A DNA stretch of 64,000 bases from CAIWHR01 sp963741355 (GTDB lineage Bacteria > Pseudomonadota > Gammaproteobacteria > Burkholderiales > Casimicrobiaceae), in NCBI GenBank assembly GCA_963741355.1, contig CAVUIG010000019.1, positions 186,001-250,000 of the forward strand, read 5' to 3'. The notes beneath the pieces are model-generated. The model did no database searches and was not told the DNA's origin. It was given only the letters and a program-made list of their open reading frames with translations. This document shows, in pieces, positions 1 through 9,283 of the stretch. A program made the position numbers and the translations under genes. The first letter of the stretch is position 1; each line of letters begins with the position of its first letter.

Positions 1-834
1 TCGTGGTGGAAGCGCGCGCCGCTCGTCGTTCTCTGCCACGGGTGCCGGCAGACGCCCGAGGAGTTCGCCCAGGGAACGCGCATCGCGGCGCTGGCGGATG
101 CTCGCGGCTGGCTCGTGCTCCTGCCGCGGCAGAAGGATTCGGCGAACGCGTGGCGCTGCTGGAACTGGTTCGACGGCGCAACCGCCGGCGGCGCCGGCGA
201 GGCGGCGATCGTCGCGGCGATGATCCGCTCGGTGCGGCGCCGCTATCGCGCCGATCGGCATCGCGTCGTCGTCGCCGGAATGTCGGCGGGCGGTGCGCTC
301 GCCGCGGTGCTCGGCGTGCGGCATCCGGACATCGTTCATGCCGTCGCGATCCACTCGGGCCTTGCCTGCGGCGCCGCGAAATCGGCATTCACCGCGATCG
401 GCGTGATGCAGCACGGCCCCGAAGCCGACGTCGAGGCGATCGCCGCCGAGGCCGCGCATGCGGCGGCGACCGACCTGCCGGTGCCTCTGCTCGCGATCCA
501 GGGCGGGAGCGATCCCGTCGTCGCCGGCGTCAACGCGGTGATGCTCGTCCGCCAATATCTTCGACTCAACGGCCATCCTTCGGTGGACGCGCCCGAGCTG
601 CCGCCGCGATCGCTGCCCGCCGCGGACACCGAGCGCACCGATGCGACGCCGGGCGCGCGATCCAGCACGATCCGCGAATGGCGCATCGGCGAGCGGCTCA
701 TCGCGCGCCATGTCGCGATCGACGGCCTCGGCCACGCCTGGAGCGGCGGCGACGATGCACTGCCGTTCAACGACGCGCAGGGGCCGGACGCGACCGCACT
801 CGTCGGGAATTTCCTGCGCGACGCATTGCCGTAA
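1..834 (+). CDS. PHB depolymerase-family esterase, 5' end outside window
   Basis: An alpha/beta hydrolase of the PHB depolymerase/LpqC esterase family, expected to cleave ester bonds; whether the substrate is polyhydroxybutyrate or another ester cannot be told. The frame is open from base 1, so the N-terminus and any signal peptide lie outside; 277 residues are visible. The visible part starts with the family block LVVLCHGC, then WNWFDG, then the nucleophile elbow GMSAGG (about bases 276-293). A later GGSDPVV and GLGHAWSGG supply plausible Asp and His of a Ser-Asp-His triad. It ends with TAA at 832-834 and is followed 34 bases later by a VOC gene on the same strand. No break is seen. The family assignment is firm, the substrate is not. 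Confidence 0.85.
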   Translation, partial: SWWKRAPLVVLCHGCRQTPEEFAQGTRIAALADARGWLVLLPRQKDSANAWRCWNWFDGATAGGAGEAAIVAAMIRSVRRRYRADRHRVVVAGMSAGGALAAVLGVRHPDIVHAVAIHSGLACGAAKSAFTAIGVMQHGPEADVEAIAAEAAHAAATDLPVPLLAIQGGSDPVVAGVNAVMLVRQYLRLNGHPSVDAPELPPRSLPAADTERTDATPGARSSTIREWRIGERLIARHVAIDGLGHAWSGGDDALPFNDAQGPDATALVGNFLRDALP

Positions 835-868
835 CATTCCAATCCTGACGATTCGCCTGGAGCCATCC

Positions 869-1255
869 ATGCCCGCGACCGCGATGAACCATTTCACGAT
901 CCTCACCGACGATGTCCCCGCGACGATCGAGTTCTACGGCGACCTGCTGGGGCTCCTGCCCGGCCCGCGCCCGCCGTTCACGTTTCCCGGCGCATGGCTG
1001 TACGCCGGCGGTCAGCCGATCCTTCACGTCGTCGGCGGAAAGCCGCGCGGGGAGCTCCGGCCCGGCGTCATCGACCACATGGCGTTCTCGGCGACCGGCC
1101 TTGGCGACACGCTGGCCAAGCTCGAGCGGCGCGGCATCGCGCACGACTGCCGGCGCCTGGCCGGCGCGACGATGTGGCAGCTGTTCTTCCACGATCCGAA
1201 CGGCGCGCGCGTCGAGCTCGACTTCGCGGGCGACGAACCCGATCCGCGCGGATGA
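869..1255 (+). CDS. VOC-family (glyoxalase/dioxygenase-fold) protein
   Basis: A 128-residue single-domain vicinal-oxygen-chelate protein. It opens with MNHFTILTDDVPATIEFY, the usual first beta-alpha unit with a metal-ligand His, and later has IDHMAFS and a terminal VELDF that would supply the second His and the Glu ligand. Such proteins bind a divalent metal and act on small electrophiles or ring compounds; no substrate can be assigned. The start is ATG 869, preceded by CCTGGAG as a reasonable ribosome site; a second Met six codons in (MNHF) is an alternative. The stop overlaps the start of the next VOC-like gene (ATGA), so the two are very probably translated together. Confidence 0.85.
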   Translation: MPATAMNHFTILTDDVPATIEFYGDLLGLLPGPRPPFTFPGAWLYAGGQPILHVVGGKPRGELRPGVIDHMAFSATGLGDTLAKLERRGIAHDCRRLAGATMWQLFFHDPNGARVELDFAGDEPDPRG

Positions 1256-1889
1256 CGAGGCTCACCGTCGAGCCCGACCACCTCGTCGTCGCCGCACTGA
1301 CGCTCGCTGCGGGCTGCGACTGGGTCGAGGCCAATCTCGGCGTGCGGCCGCAGCCCGGAGGCAAACACGTGCCGATGGGAACGCACAATGCGCTCCTCGG
1401 GCTCGGTCCTCGCTTCTACCTCGAAGTGATCGCCGTCGATCCGGACGGCACGACGCCGCCGCGTCCGCGCTGGTTCGATCTCGACGAGCCGCGGATGAAG
1501 GCGGCGCTGGCCGAAGGGCCGCATCTCGCGCACTGGGTCGCGCGCACGAACGACATCGACGCCGCGGTCGCGCGCCTTCCGGGGCTCGGCACGATCACGC
1601 CGATGGCGCGCGGCGATTTCAGCTGGCGCATCACGATCCCCGATGACGGGCACCGGCCCGGGCGCGGGCTCGTGCCGACGCTGATCCAGTGGAGCGACGC
1701 GCGGCATCCGTCCGATCGCCTGCCGGATGCCGGATTGCGTCTCGCGGCGATCGCCGGCGAGCACGCCCTGCCGGAAACGATCCGCGCGGAAATCGCCGCG
1801 CTCGGCCTCGCCGACACGATGAAAGTCACCTACGCCAAATCGCCGCGGCTCGCCGCGATGATCCGCACGCCGCGCGGACCGCAATTCTA
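1252..1889 (+). CDS. Glyoxalase-like domain protein, C-terminus interrupted by a repeat element
   Basis: The ATG at 1252 overlaps the TGA of the preceding VOC gene. The protein begins LTVEPDHLVVAALTL and has the layout of the larger glyoxalase-like domain family (about 210 residues), with a first His ligand in PDHLVV. The recognisable domain runs to FYRS near base 1893. There the 274-bp palindromic element at 1890-2163 begins, and the frame stays open straight through it and out of frame over the antiporter gene behind it. The native C-terminus is therefore missing or replaced by element-encoded residues. The given end is the edge of the element, not a stop codon. Function unknown beyond the fold; metal-dependent chemistry on a small molecule is the family norm. 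Confidence 0.7.
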
Positions 1890-2163
1890 TAGGAGCCTGT
1901 CGGACGTGATTTCGCGTATGCGACGGAGGCGATTTGGGCACAGTTCAAGGCGCGAGACCGAGGACATATCGGGAATATGGCGAGGGCGAGCAACGCAGAA
2001 ATGCGCCCAAAGCGCCCCGTCCCTTCCGGGTTGCCGCCAAAAAGCGCGTCTGCTTTGTTGCTCGGCTTGCGAAGATTTACGATATTCGCTGCGCCTCGCG
2101 CCGCGCATCCGTCGCTTTTTGGCCCGGCAACGCATACGTGAAATCACACCCGACAGACTCCTA
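1890..2163. repeat. MITE-like palindromic element, 274 bp
   Basis: The ends are inverted repeats: TAGGAGCCTGTCGGACGTGA at the left, and the reverse complement of the right end reads TAGGAGTCTGTCGGGTGTGA. The similarity continues through GATTTC and CGTATGCG, about 29 of 33 bases matching. Inside, the two halves remain loosely complementary (for example CGAGCAAC occurs in both arms), so the whole unit could fold into one long hairpin. If the element proper is GGAG to CTCC, it is flanked by TA on both sides, the target duplication left by IS630/mariner-type transposases. It is AT-richer than its surroundings and encodes no protein of its own. It separates the glyoxalase-like gene from the antiporter gene and may affect the mRNA between them. 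Confidence 0.75.
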
Positions 2164-2170
2164 GGGAGCC

Positions 2171-3968
2171 ATGCCGTTCCTCGAACAGGCCGCCATCTTC
2201 CTCGCCACCGCGGTGCTCATCGTGCCGCTGTTCCGTCGGCTGCAACTGGGGGCCGTGCTGGGCTATCTCGCGGCGGGCGCGCTGATCGGCCCGTGGGGGC
2301 TCGGCGTGGTGCCGCACGCACAGGCAACGCTGAGCTTCGCCGAGCTCGGCGTCGTGCTGCTGCTGTTCCTCGTCGGCCTCGAGCTCGAGCCCTCGCGGCT
2401 GTGGGCGCTGCGCCATCCGGTGTTCGGACTGGGCGGCGCACAAGTGGTCGTCACCGGTTTCGCCGTGACCCTCGTCGCGCACGCGCTCGGGCTCGCGTGG
2501 CCTGCCGCAACGATCGTCGGATTCGGCCTCGCGATGTCGTCGACGGCGATCGTCCTCGCATGGCTCGGCGAGCGCGCCCAGCTCTCCAGTCCCGCCGGGC
2601 AGCGCGCGTTCGCGATCCTGCTCTTCCAGGATGTCGCGGTGATTCCGCTGATCGCGCTCCTGCCGCTGCTCGCTCCCGACCGCAGCGGCGCCGCCAGTGG
2701 CTGGCTGCTCGCGGTCAAGGGCGTGGCGGCGATCCTCGTCGTCATCGTCAGCAGCCGTCTGCTGATCCGCCCCGCGCTGAGGCTGATCGCGCGTTTCGGC
2801 GGCCGCGAGGTGTTCACCGCGGCGGCGCTCCTCGTCGTCGCGGGGGCGGCGCTGCTGATGGAGGCGATCGGCCTGTCGATGTCGCTCGGCGCGTTTCTCG
2901 CCGGCGTGCTCCTCGCCGATTCGGAATTCCGCCACGAGCTCGAAGCCGACGTCGAGCCGTTCAAGGGCCTGCTGATGGGGCTCTTCTTCATGGCCGTCGG
3001 GATGAGCGCGAACCTCTCGCTGTTCGCGGCGCAGCCGCTCGTCGTGCTGGGCGTCGCGGCCGGGCTCATGGCGCTGAAGGCGGCGCTGATGTTCGCGATC
3101 GCGCGCATCGGGGGCAGCGGCAACGAGGACGCGCAGCGCATCGCCGTCTGGCTCGCGGGCGGCGGCGAATTCGCGTTCGTGCTGTTCACCGCCGCGCAGG
3201 GCGACGGCATCCTCGCCGACTCGACCGCGCAGTTCCTCGATCCTCGCGGTGACCGTCTCGATGCTGCTCTCGCCGCTGACGTTCGTCGCGCACGAGCGCG
3301 CGCTCGCCCGCTGGCAGGAGCGCAAGAAGGCGCCGGAATTCGACGTCATCGACGGCGCCGGAAATCCGGTGATCATCGCCGGCTACGGACGCTACGGGCA
3401 GATCGTCTCGCGCGTCCTGCGCATGGCCGGCATCCGGTTCACCGCGATCGAGCTCGACTACCAGCAGGTCGATTTCGTCCGCAAGTTCGGCAACAAGGTC
3501 TACTACGGCGACGCGTCGCGGCTCGAGATGCTGGAATCCGCCCGCGCGCGCGACGCCAAGCTCTTCGTCCTCGCGATCGACGACGTCGAGGCGTCGATCA
3601 AGACGGCCGCGGTCGTGCGCAAGCACTTTCCCGATCTCCCCATCCTTGCCCGCGCGCGCAATCGCGTGCATCTCTACCGACTGCGCGACCTCGGCATCGA
3701 GGCGATCGAGCGCGAGACGTTCCAGTCGAGCCTCGTGACCGCGCGACAGGCGCTCGAGATTTCCGGCATGGACCCGGCTCAGGCGGCGCGCGCCGTCGAG
3801 CTGTTTCGCAAGCACGACGTGGGCCTGCTCGACGTCCAGTACGCCGTCCGGCAGGACGAGCAGCAGTTCATCCAGACGACGGCCCAGGCCGCGGCGCAGC
3901 TGCAGGAGCTCTTCGAGGCCGACGTTCGCGACTCCGAAGCTCCGGCGCCGCGCCAGCGCCGCGCATGA
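2171..3968 (+). CDS. KefB-type monovalent cation:proton antiporter (frameshifted)
   Basis: Inner-membrane CPA2-family antiporter or potassium efflux protein: an N-terminal exchanger domain of about 12 hydrophobic segments (residues ~5-375) followed by a cytoplasmic RCK/TrkA-N domain starting at NPVIIAGYGRYGQIVSRVL, which binds nucleotide. The length of about 598 residues is that of KefB/YbaL. The start is ATG 2171 with GGGAG seven bases upstream, lying just outside the palindromic element. One extra G near 3239 (CTCGATC where CTCATC would restore LAVTVSMLL) shifts the frame; the remainder is read from 3249 on. No KefG-type ancillary protein is adjacent, so glutathione gating is not shown. It is followed with ATGA overlap by a small membrane protein. 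Confidence 0.88.
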
Positions 3969-4459
3969 CGATGAAGCTCACGCGCATCGGCGACGGCGTC
4001 GAGGTCACCGACAATCCCGCGCCGTTCTGGCTGTTCTACGCGATGTTCGTGCTGGGCGGCGTCACCGCCGTGTGGCTGTCGCTGTCGCATTCGGCGGAAA
4101 TGCTGCAAACCGCCATCGGCATGCTGATCGGTCTTTGCAACGTCGCGGGCGGCCTGTACATGATCGCGCGCGAGCCGGCCTCCCGCGTCGAGATCGATCC
4201 GGCGTCCGGCAGCGTGCGCGTCATCCGATGGGGCATCGGCGGCAGGCGAGCGACCCTTCTGAGGCTCGCGGATTTCACTGGCGCGGATGTCGAGACGACC
4301 GAGCACACGGACGGCGGCCCGGTCTTCCGACCACGCCTTCGTTTCGGCGCGGCGCGCGACGTCCCGGTATCGCTTTTCTGGTACCAGCGCGAGGGTCCCA
4401 GCCGGGAAATTGCCGAGCAGCTGCGCGCCTATTCCACGAAGCCCGACGGCAGCGCCTGA
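3965..4459 (+). CDS. Small membrane protein of unknown function
   Basis: 164 residues. The ATG overlaps the antiporter stop (ATGA), so it is probably cotranslated with it. Two hydrophobic segments near residues 19-39 (PFWLFYAMFVLGGVTAVWL) and 47-66 (around IGMLIGLCNVAGGLYMI) form a hairpin in the membrane, followed by a polar domain of about 95 residues (starting SRVEIDPASGSVRVI) that looks like a beta-rich PH-like cytoplasmic domain. I do not recognise a named family. The linkage to the antiporter suggests an accessory role in ion transport, but that is inference only. Confidence 0.65.
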   Translation: MTMKLTRIGDGVEVTDNPAPFWLFYAMFVLGGVTAVWLSLSHSAEMLQTAIGMLIGLCNVAGGLYMIAREPASRVEIDPASGSVRVIRWGIGGRRATLLRLADFTGADVETTEHTDGGPVFRPRLRFGAARDVPVSLFWYQREGPSREIAEQLRAYSTKPDGSA

Positions 4460-4535
4460 TCGGCGCGCTCGACGCGCGTGCATCGCATCGATAGAAAACG
4501 CGATCGACGCTTCGCTCGCCCGACTCCGCTCCGGA

Positions 4536-5652
4536 TCAGGCCAGCGCGCCGCGGGCCGCGACCGGCCAAAGACATTCGACGCGACTGCCGCGCACGCCGA
4601 CGATCCAGTCGTAGAGATTCACCGTCGGATCGCAGTGGCCGGGAATGAGCCACACGCGATCGCCGGGCACCGGGGGTATCGCCTCCGGCGCGACCGCGAG
4701 CACGCCATGCTCGTCGGAGGCCTTCACGTACTCCAATCCCTGCGCGCCGTACACGAGCGGCGGCCCCGAATCGAACGCGAACGCCTTCAACCCCGCATCG
4801 ACGATCGCGCGATCGCGCGCAGGCGCGCTCATCACCGCGGCCAGCACGTAGAGGCTCTGCTCGAAGTCGTGCTCGTCGGGCGCGAGCGCATTGCGGTGAT
4901 AGTCGGCGTCCATGAAGATGTACGAGCCGGGCTGGATCTCCGTGTAGACGCCGCTGTCGCGCTCGTTCTGCCACGTTCCGGTCCCGGCGCCGGTGACGGT
5001 GCGGCATTCGACGCCAGCCGCCTCGATCATCGCCTTCGTCTCGCGCGCGAACGCGACCGCCCGCGCGATCGCCGCCTTGCGCTCGGCCGGAGCGCGCAGG
5101 TGCTGCGCGGCGCCGTGGTACGCGTGGATCCCGCGAAACGCGAGGCCGGGCGTGCGCGCGATCGCCTGCGCGATCGCCACCGCGGGCGCGCCGGGCGCAA
5201 CACCGCAGCGCTGCGCGCCGACGTCGATCTCGACCAGCACGTCGAGCGTCGCTCCGGCCGAGCGCGCCGCCGCGCCGAGATGCAGCACGCAGGCCGCGTC
5301 GTCGGCGAGCACCCCGATCTTCGCCCGCTGCGCGAGCCGCGCGAGGCGCTCCTGCTTCACCGCTCCCGACGATTTCATTGGTGACCAGCACGTCGCCGAT
5401 GCCTGCCGCGACGAAGGCCTCCGCCTCGGCGACCTTCTGGCAGCAGATGCCGACGGCGTCGCGCTCCTGCTGCAGCAGCGCGATGTCCGGGCACTTGTGC
5501 GATTTGGCGTGCGGGCGAAGCGCGATGCCGGAGCCGCGCGCCGCGTTCGCCATCAGGTCGAGATTGCGCTCGAGCGGATCGAGGTCGACGACGAGCGCGG
5601 GCGTGTCGATGTCGTCGACGGAATCGCCGACTCGGGCGGGAGGGCTTTGCAT
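4536..5652 (-). CDS. D-threonine aldolase/DSD1-like PLP enzyme (frameshifted)
   Basis: A fold-type III PLP enzyme with an alanine-racemase-like N-terminal barrel, of the D-threonine aldolase / D-serine dehydratase family; it would cleave D-3-hydroxy amino acids such as D-threonine or hydroxy-aspartate. The N-terminus has DTPALVVDLDPLERNL and the PLP-lysine block RPHAKSHKCP; the C-terminal domain has PGSYIFMDADY and a metal site IPGHCDPTVNLYDW (His and Cys ligands). Length about 372 residues matches the family. One extra G near 5370 breaks the frame between VTNEIVG and AVKQERL. It stands alone between an unknown membrane protein on the other strand and the anti-sigma gene. Confidence 0.85.
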
Positions 5653-5694
5653 CCGCGCTATGTTACCGCGCGCCCGCCCGCGCGGATCGCGCCG

Positions 5695-6523
5695 TTACTT
5701 CGGACCCGAGGCCTCCAGCGCCGCGAGCTGGCCGTAGACGACCTGGGCGATCTTGAGCAGCTGGCCGCGATCGACGTTGCCCGAGATCGCGTAGCCGCAA
5801 TCGTCGTCGATCCAGTAGAAAACGCCGACGCCATTGGCGAAGGAGTAGCGGAATGCGGTCTCGCCGCTCCCGCCCGACGCCGTGCCGAAGCGCCGACGAT
5901 TGCTTGCGCACCTGCAGCGACAGTCGCTGGTGATCCGCATTCTCGTACATGAAGAGCGCGGTCGGCTTCTCGTTGCCCGCGACGAGCCGGCCGCCGACGA
6001 GCGCGAAGCCGACGTCGTTGAGGTTCGGCGCATAGACCGGGAAACCCAGCCGCTTGGTGAGCCAGGTCACGAGGCCTTTTTCCTCGCTCGCCCACACTTC
6101 GACGGGCCGCCGCACGTCGGCCGCGTACAGCGCATGCGTCAGCGCCGCCTGCCGCGCGAAGGTCGTCGGCGTGCCGGCGCGCTCGAGCAGCGCGTCGCGC
6201 GCGATCCAGCCCACCGAAATGCCGACGACGAGCACGGCCGCGGCCGCGAGCGACGAAACGATCATCCGGCGCAGCGCGCCGCCGCGCCGCGGCGGCGGTA
6301 CGGCCGCCGCGACGAGACGCTCCGGAATCGGCTCGGCGAGCACCGGGTCGAGCGCATCGCGCAAGGCCGCGTTCTGCTCGCGGATCTCGGCGATCCGCAG
6401 CGCGAGCTCGGGCGCGCGCGCGAGCTCGGCTTCGAACTCCGGCACGCGATGCGCGGCAAGCTGGCCGTCGGCATACGCCTGGAAATCGGCGTCGTTGAAG
6501 TGTTCGGGGTTGGCGGAAGTCAT
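5695..6523 (-). CDS. Anti-sigma factor, single transmembrane segment (frameshifted)
   Basis: Partner of the ECF sigma factor encoded directly upstream (7-base gap). About 276 residues: an N-terminal cytoplasmic segment (FNDADFQAYADGQL, as in RsiW-like anti-sigma factors) without the His-Cys-Cys zinc motif, a transmembrane helix at residues ~88-108 (IVSSLAAAAVLVVGISVGWI), and a periplasmic domain ending FYWIDDDCGYAISGN. One extra G near 5893 (TCGGCGC for TCGCGC) interrupts the frame after VRKQSS. It would hold the sigma factor at the membrane until an envelope signal arrives. The missing zinc motif makes direct thiol sensing through it unlikely. Confidence 0.8.
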
Positions 6524-6530
6524 CGCAATC

Positions 6531-7145
6531 TCATTTGATGACCCGAAGCGGACTCGTCGGCTCGGCCACGAGGCGGCGCAGCTTTTCGCGAGCGCGCGAG
6601 AGTCGTGACATCACCGTGCCGATCGGGACTGACAGCACCGCAGCGATCTCCTCGTAGCGTAGTTCCTCGACTGCCGCCAGCATCAGGACCTCGCGCTGCT
6701 CGACCGGCAGCCGCTCCATCTGCCGGATCACTTCCTGCAGCAGCACGCGCTCCTGCTGGTTCGGCCGCACCGACACCTGCCAGGCCGTGCCCGTCGTGTC
6801 GTCGTCGAGCGATGCCGTTGCGGCGTCGCGGCGGATCGTCGCCAGCTGGTTGATGTGGAGGTTGTGCATCACGGTGAACAGCCACGCGCGAAGATCGGTG
6901 CCGGCTTCCCAGAGCCGCCGCTTTTCCCATGCGCGCGCCAGCGTGTCCTGCACGAGGTCGTCCGCTTTCGCGGCGTCGCCGACCAGCACGCGGGCATAGC
7001 GGCGAAGCCGCGGGATGGCCGCGAGCAGCTCCGGATGCGGGAGCGGCGGCGCGGCGGGCGTCGAGGGAGCCATCATCGTTTCGCGCGGAGCGGGCGATTG
7101 CGCCCGCCGCGCGCGCTCGGCCATCATGTCGGGGCGCGAAGTCAT
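6531..7145 (-). CDS. ECF-type RNA polymerase sigma factor
   Basis: 204 residues. Sigma region 2 is seen in RYARVLVGDAAKADDLVQDT and ARAWEKR, and region 4 in VLMLAAVEELRYEEIAAVL followed by GTVMSRLSRAREKL, the recognition helix. The chosen start is the ATG at 7145, which overlaps the restored stop of the upstream lipoprotein gene (ATGA); a Met six codons later is possible. The N-terminal 40 residues before region 2 are Pro/Ala-rich and poorly conserved in such proteins. With the anti-sigma gene seven bases downstream it forms a classic sigma/anti-sigma transcript. ECF sigma factors usually activate their own promoter. Confidence 0.9.
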   Translation of the reverse strand: MTSRPDMMAERARRAQSPAPRETMMAPSTPAAPPLPHPELLAAIPRLRRYARVLVGDAAKADDLVQDTLARAWEKRRLWEAGTDLRAWLFTVMHNLHINQLATIRRDAATASLDDDTTGTAWQVSVRPNQQERVLLQEVIRQMERLPVEQREVLMLAAVEELRYEEIAAVLSVPIGTVMSRLSRAREKLRRLVAEPTSPLRVIK

Positions 7146-7539
7146 TGCGTCGCCCAGAACCACTACGTTGTCGACGTTGTGGCCGGACATTTCGCCGGGC
7201 TTCGTGTCCTTCACGTACGTGTAAAGCGGCCGACCCTTGTACGCCCACTGCGTCCTGCCGTCGATCTCTCGTGATGAGCGTCCAGTTGCCCGATCGCCTT
7301 CGCGTCGGCGCCCGCAAGGAACGGCGGCCATGCGAAGGCGCACACGCCATTGCATTCGCTCTTGCCGCTGCCCGGAGACGTCCTTGGCGTACGTGTAGAG
7401 CGTCATCCCGTTGGGGTCGGCGAGCGTGCCGTCGGAGACCTTGCCCGGCACCGGCGACATCGGACGGCGTCATCGACTGGCAGGCCGCCAACGCCAATGC
7501 AGCGAGTACCGCGACGGGCCAGCGCATCGTCCTGATCAT
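7142..7539 (-). CDS. Repeat lipoprotein (LYTYxKD repeats), several frameshifts
   Basis: A secreted lipoprotein of the family with short repeats containing LYTYAKD and LYTYVKD (Pfam 'secreted repeat of unknown function'). The signal peptide MIRTMRWPVAVLAALALAAC ends with a lipobox whose Cys is residue 20. The full product would be about 131 residues and run through NGVCAFAWPPF, ITREIDGRTQWAYKG and SGHNVDNVWFWATQ to a TGA overlapping the sigma start. At least four indels are needed: extra C near 7445, extra G near 7383, a lost CG pair near 7273 and an extra G near 7165. As first gene of the sigma/anti-sigma transcript it may be the sensor or the main target of that stress system; this is inference. 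Confidence 0.7.
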
Positions 7540-7701
7540 CGGATTCTCCCTGTACTCGATGCTGCGCGCGAAAGGCCAACAGCGCCGTCATGGTGGTTAT
7601 TCCGAGCGGCCCGCGTTGGCCTGACGGCCGGAGGCGGCGGCGCAACCTGCACGCAAACGGATCGTCCCCGGGGCTGCCGCGAATGAACTGTCGGCGTCCC
7701 G

Positions 7702-8418
7702 CTACGGTACTTCGGCCGACGGCATCCTGGCAAGGATGATGCCGATCTTGCGCGAAAGCCCCGGCGCGCCGGGGTTGCGCTCGTAGAAGCGCGGATTGGG
7801 CGCCATCGCCGCGAGCCGCGCGGATTGCTCGGACGAAAGCTGCGCTGCGCCGACGCCGAAGTACCGGCGCGCCGCCGCTTCGGCGCCGAACACGCCCTCG
7901 CCCCACTCGATCACGTTGAGGTAGAGCTCGAAGATCCGCTGCTTCGAAAGCATCGCTTCCAGCATGACCGTGATCGCCGCCTCCTCTCCCTTGCGCCAGT
8001 AGCTCTTCTGCGGCGTCAGGAACAGGTTCTTCGCGAGCTGCTGCGTGATCGTCGAGCCGCCGGCGACGATGCGGCCGCGCTTCTGGTTCTTCTCCAGCGC
8101 GAGCGCGATGCCGTCCCAGTCGAAGCCTTCGTGATCGACGAACCTCGCGTCCTCCGCGGCGATCATCGCGCGCTTGAGCGACATCGCGATCCGCGCGTAC
8201 GGAACGAATTCGTAGCGCAGCGCGACGCTCTTGCGCGTCGCCCGCGCCTCGTCGGCACGCTGCGCCATGAACGACGTCTCGCGCGGCGCGTGGCCCGAAT
8301 ACCACGCGATGTGCAGCGCGATCCAGACCGCCCACAGCACGACGATCGCGAGGAGCGCCGCGACGACGAGGCCGAATGCCTTGGCGGCCTTGCCGGCGGC
8401 GGTCGTGGCGCGGGCCAT
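7702..8418 (-). CDS. mtgA: Monofunctional peptidoglycan glycosyltransferase MtgA
   Basis: 238 residues, the usual MtgA length. An N-terminal membrane anchor (AFGLVVAALLAIVVLWAVWI, residues ~16-38) is followed by a single GT51 domain that polymerises lipid II glycan strands on the periplasmic side. Signature motifs are AAEDARFVDHEGFDWDGI, carrying the catalytic Glu, and GGSTITQQLAKNLFL, then the second acidic region FELYLNVIEWGEGVFGAEAA. No penicillin-binding transpeptidase domain is present. The start ATG at 8418 lies 11 bases after the aroE stop, so the two genes share a transcript, as in many betaproteobacteria. Confidence 0.93.
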   Translation of the reverse strand: MARATTAAGKAAKAFGLVVAALLAIVVLWAVWIALHIAWYSGHAPRETSFMAQRADEARATRKSVALRYEFVPYARIAMSLKRAMIAAEDARFVDHEGFDWDGIALALEKNQKRGRIVAGGSTITQQLAKNLFLTPQKSYWRKGEEAAITVMLEAMLSKQRIFELYLNVIEWGEGVFGAEAAARRYFGVGAAQLSSEQSARLAAMAPNPRFYERNPGAPGLSRKIGIILARMPSAEVP

Positions 8419-8429
8419 CGCGGCGCCGG

Positions 8430-9273
8430 CTAGCTTTCGCGCGGATGTCCGCGCAGGAGTTCGAACATCGACGCCGTGTCCGGCCGCACGCCGCGCCAGA
8501 TCAGGAAGCTCTCCGCCGCCTGCTCGATCAGCATGCCGAGGCCGTCCGCGGCACGGGCGGCGCCGCTCTGCCGCGCAAACCGAACGAACGGCGTCGGCGC
8601 GTCGGCGCGGGCGTAGACGAGGTCGTAGGCGAAGCTTGCCGCGGCGAATATCGACGCCGGACATGGCGGCGGGCCCGGTTCCTCGTCGCGCATGCCGAAG
8701 CTCGTCGCATTGATCACCACGTCGAACCTCGCGCCGTCGAGATCCCTCGGCGCAACCGCCGTGATCGGGCCCAGCCGCGCAAAATCAGCCGGCGAGCGCC
8801 GCCGCCTTCGTCGTCGTGCGGTTGGCGAGGACGACCGCGGCCGGCGCGGCAGCGAGAATCGGCCCCAGGATGCCGTGCGCGGCGCCGCCCGCGCCCAGCA
8901 CCGCCACGCGCCGGCCGGCGAGGGCGACGCCGCGATTCTCGACGAGATCGTGGACGAGCCCGGCCCCGTCGGTGTTGTCGGCGTGCCAGTGGTCGCCGAC
9001 GCGCTTCAGCGTGTTCACCGCCTTGGCGAGGCGCGCCCGCTCGCTGCATTCCGTCGCGAGCGCGAACGCCTCGACCTTGAACGGCACCGTGACGTTGAGA
9101 CCCTTGCCTCCGGCGCGGGCGAACGCGTCGACGGTGGCCGCGAAGCCGTCCTGCGGCGCCAGCAGGCGCTCGTAGGTCATCGCCTGGTTCGTGCGGCGCG
9201 CGAATTCCGCGTGGATCAGAGGCGACTTCGAGTGCGCAACCGGGTTGCCGACGATGGCGTAGCGATCTGTCAT
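8430..9273 (-). CDS. aroE: Shikimate 5-dehydrogenase AroE (frameshifted)
   Basis: Reduces 3-dehydroshikimate to shikimate with NADPH in the aromatic amino acid pathway. Family motifs are in order: NPVAHSKSPLIH (substrate Ser residues), NVTVPFK (catalytic Lys), DNTDGAGL, the nucleotide loop GAGGAAHG, NRTTTKA and INATSFGM. Total about 280 residues, as expected. One extra G near 8787 (GCCGGCTGAT for GCCGCTGAT) causes a premature TGA after AALAG; the rest is read in the next frame from ADFARLGPITA. The start ATG 9273 is 10 bases after the TonB-like gene stop. Confidence 0.92.
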
Positions 9274-9283
9274 CGGGTCCCGC

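Noticed and set aside
3230..3250. Programmed frameshift in the antiporter and similar genes
   Set aside because: No slippery heptamer or downstream stem is consistently found, and the same kind of insertion occurs in unrelated housekeeping genes such as aroE and thiC.
1890..3252. A single long protein joining the glyoxalase-like domain, the element and part of the antiporter in another frame
   Set aside because: After base 1893 the translation is element sequence and then the wrong frame of the antiporter; no domain is recognisable there.
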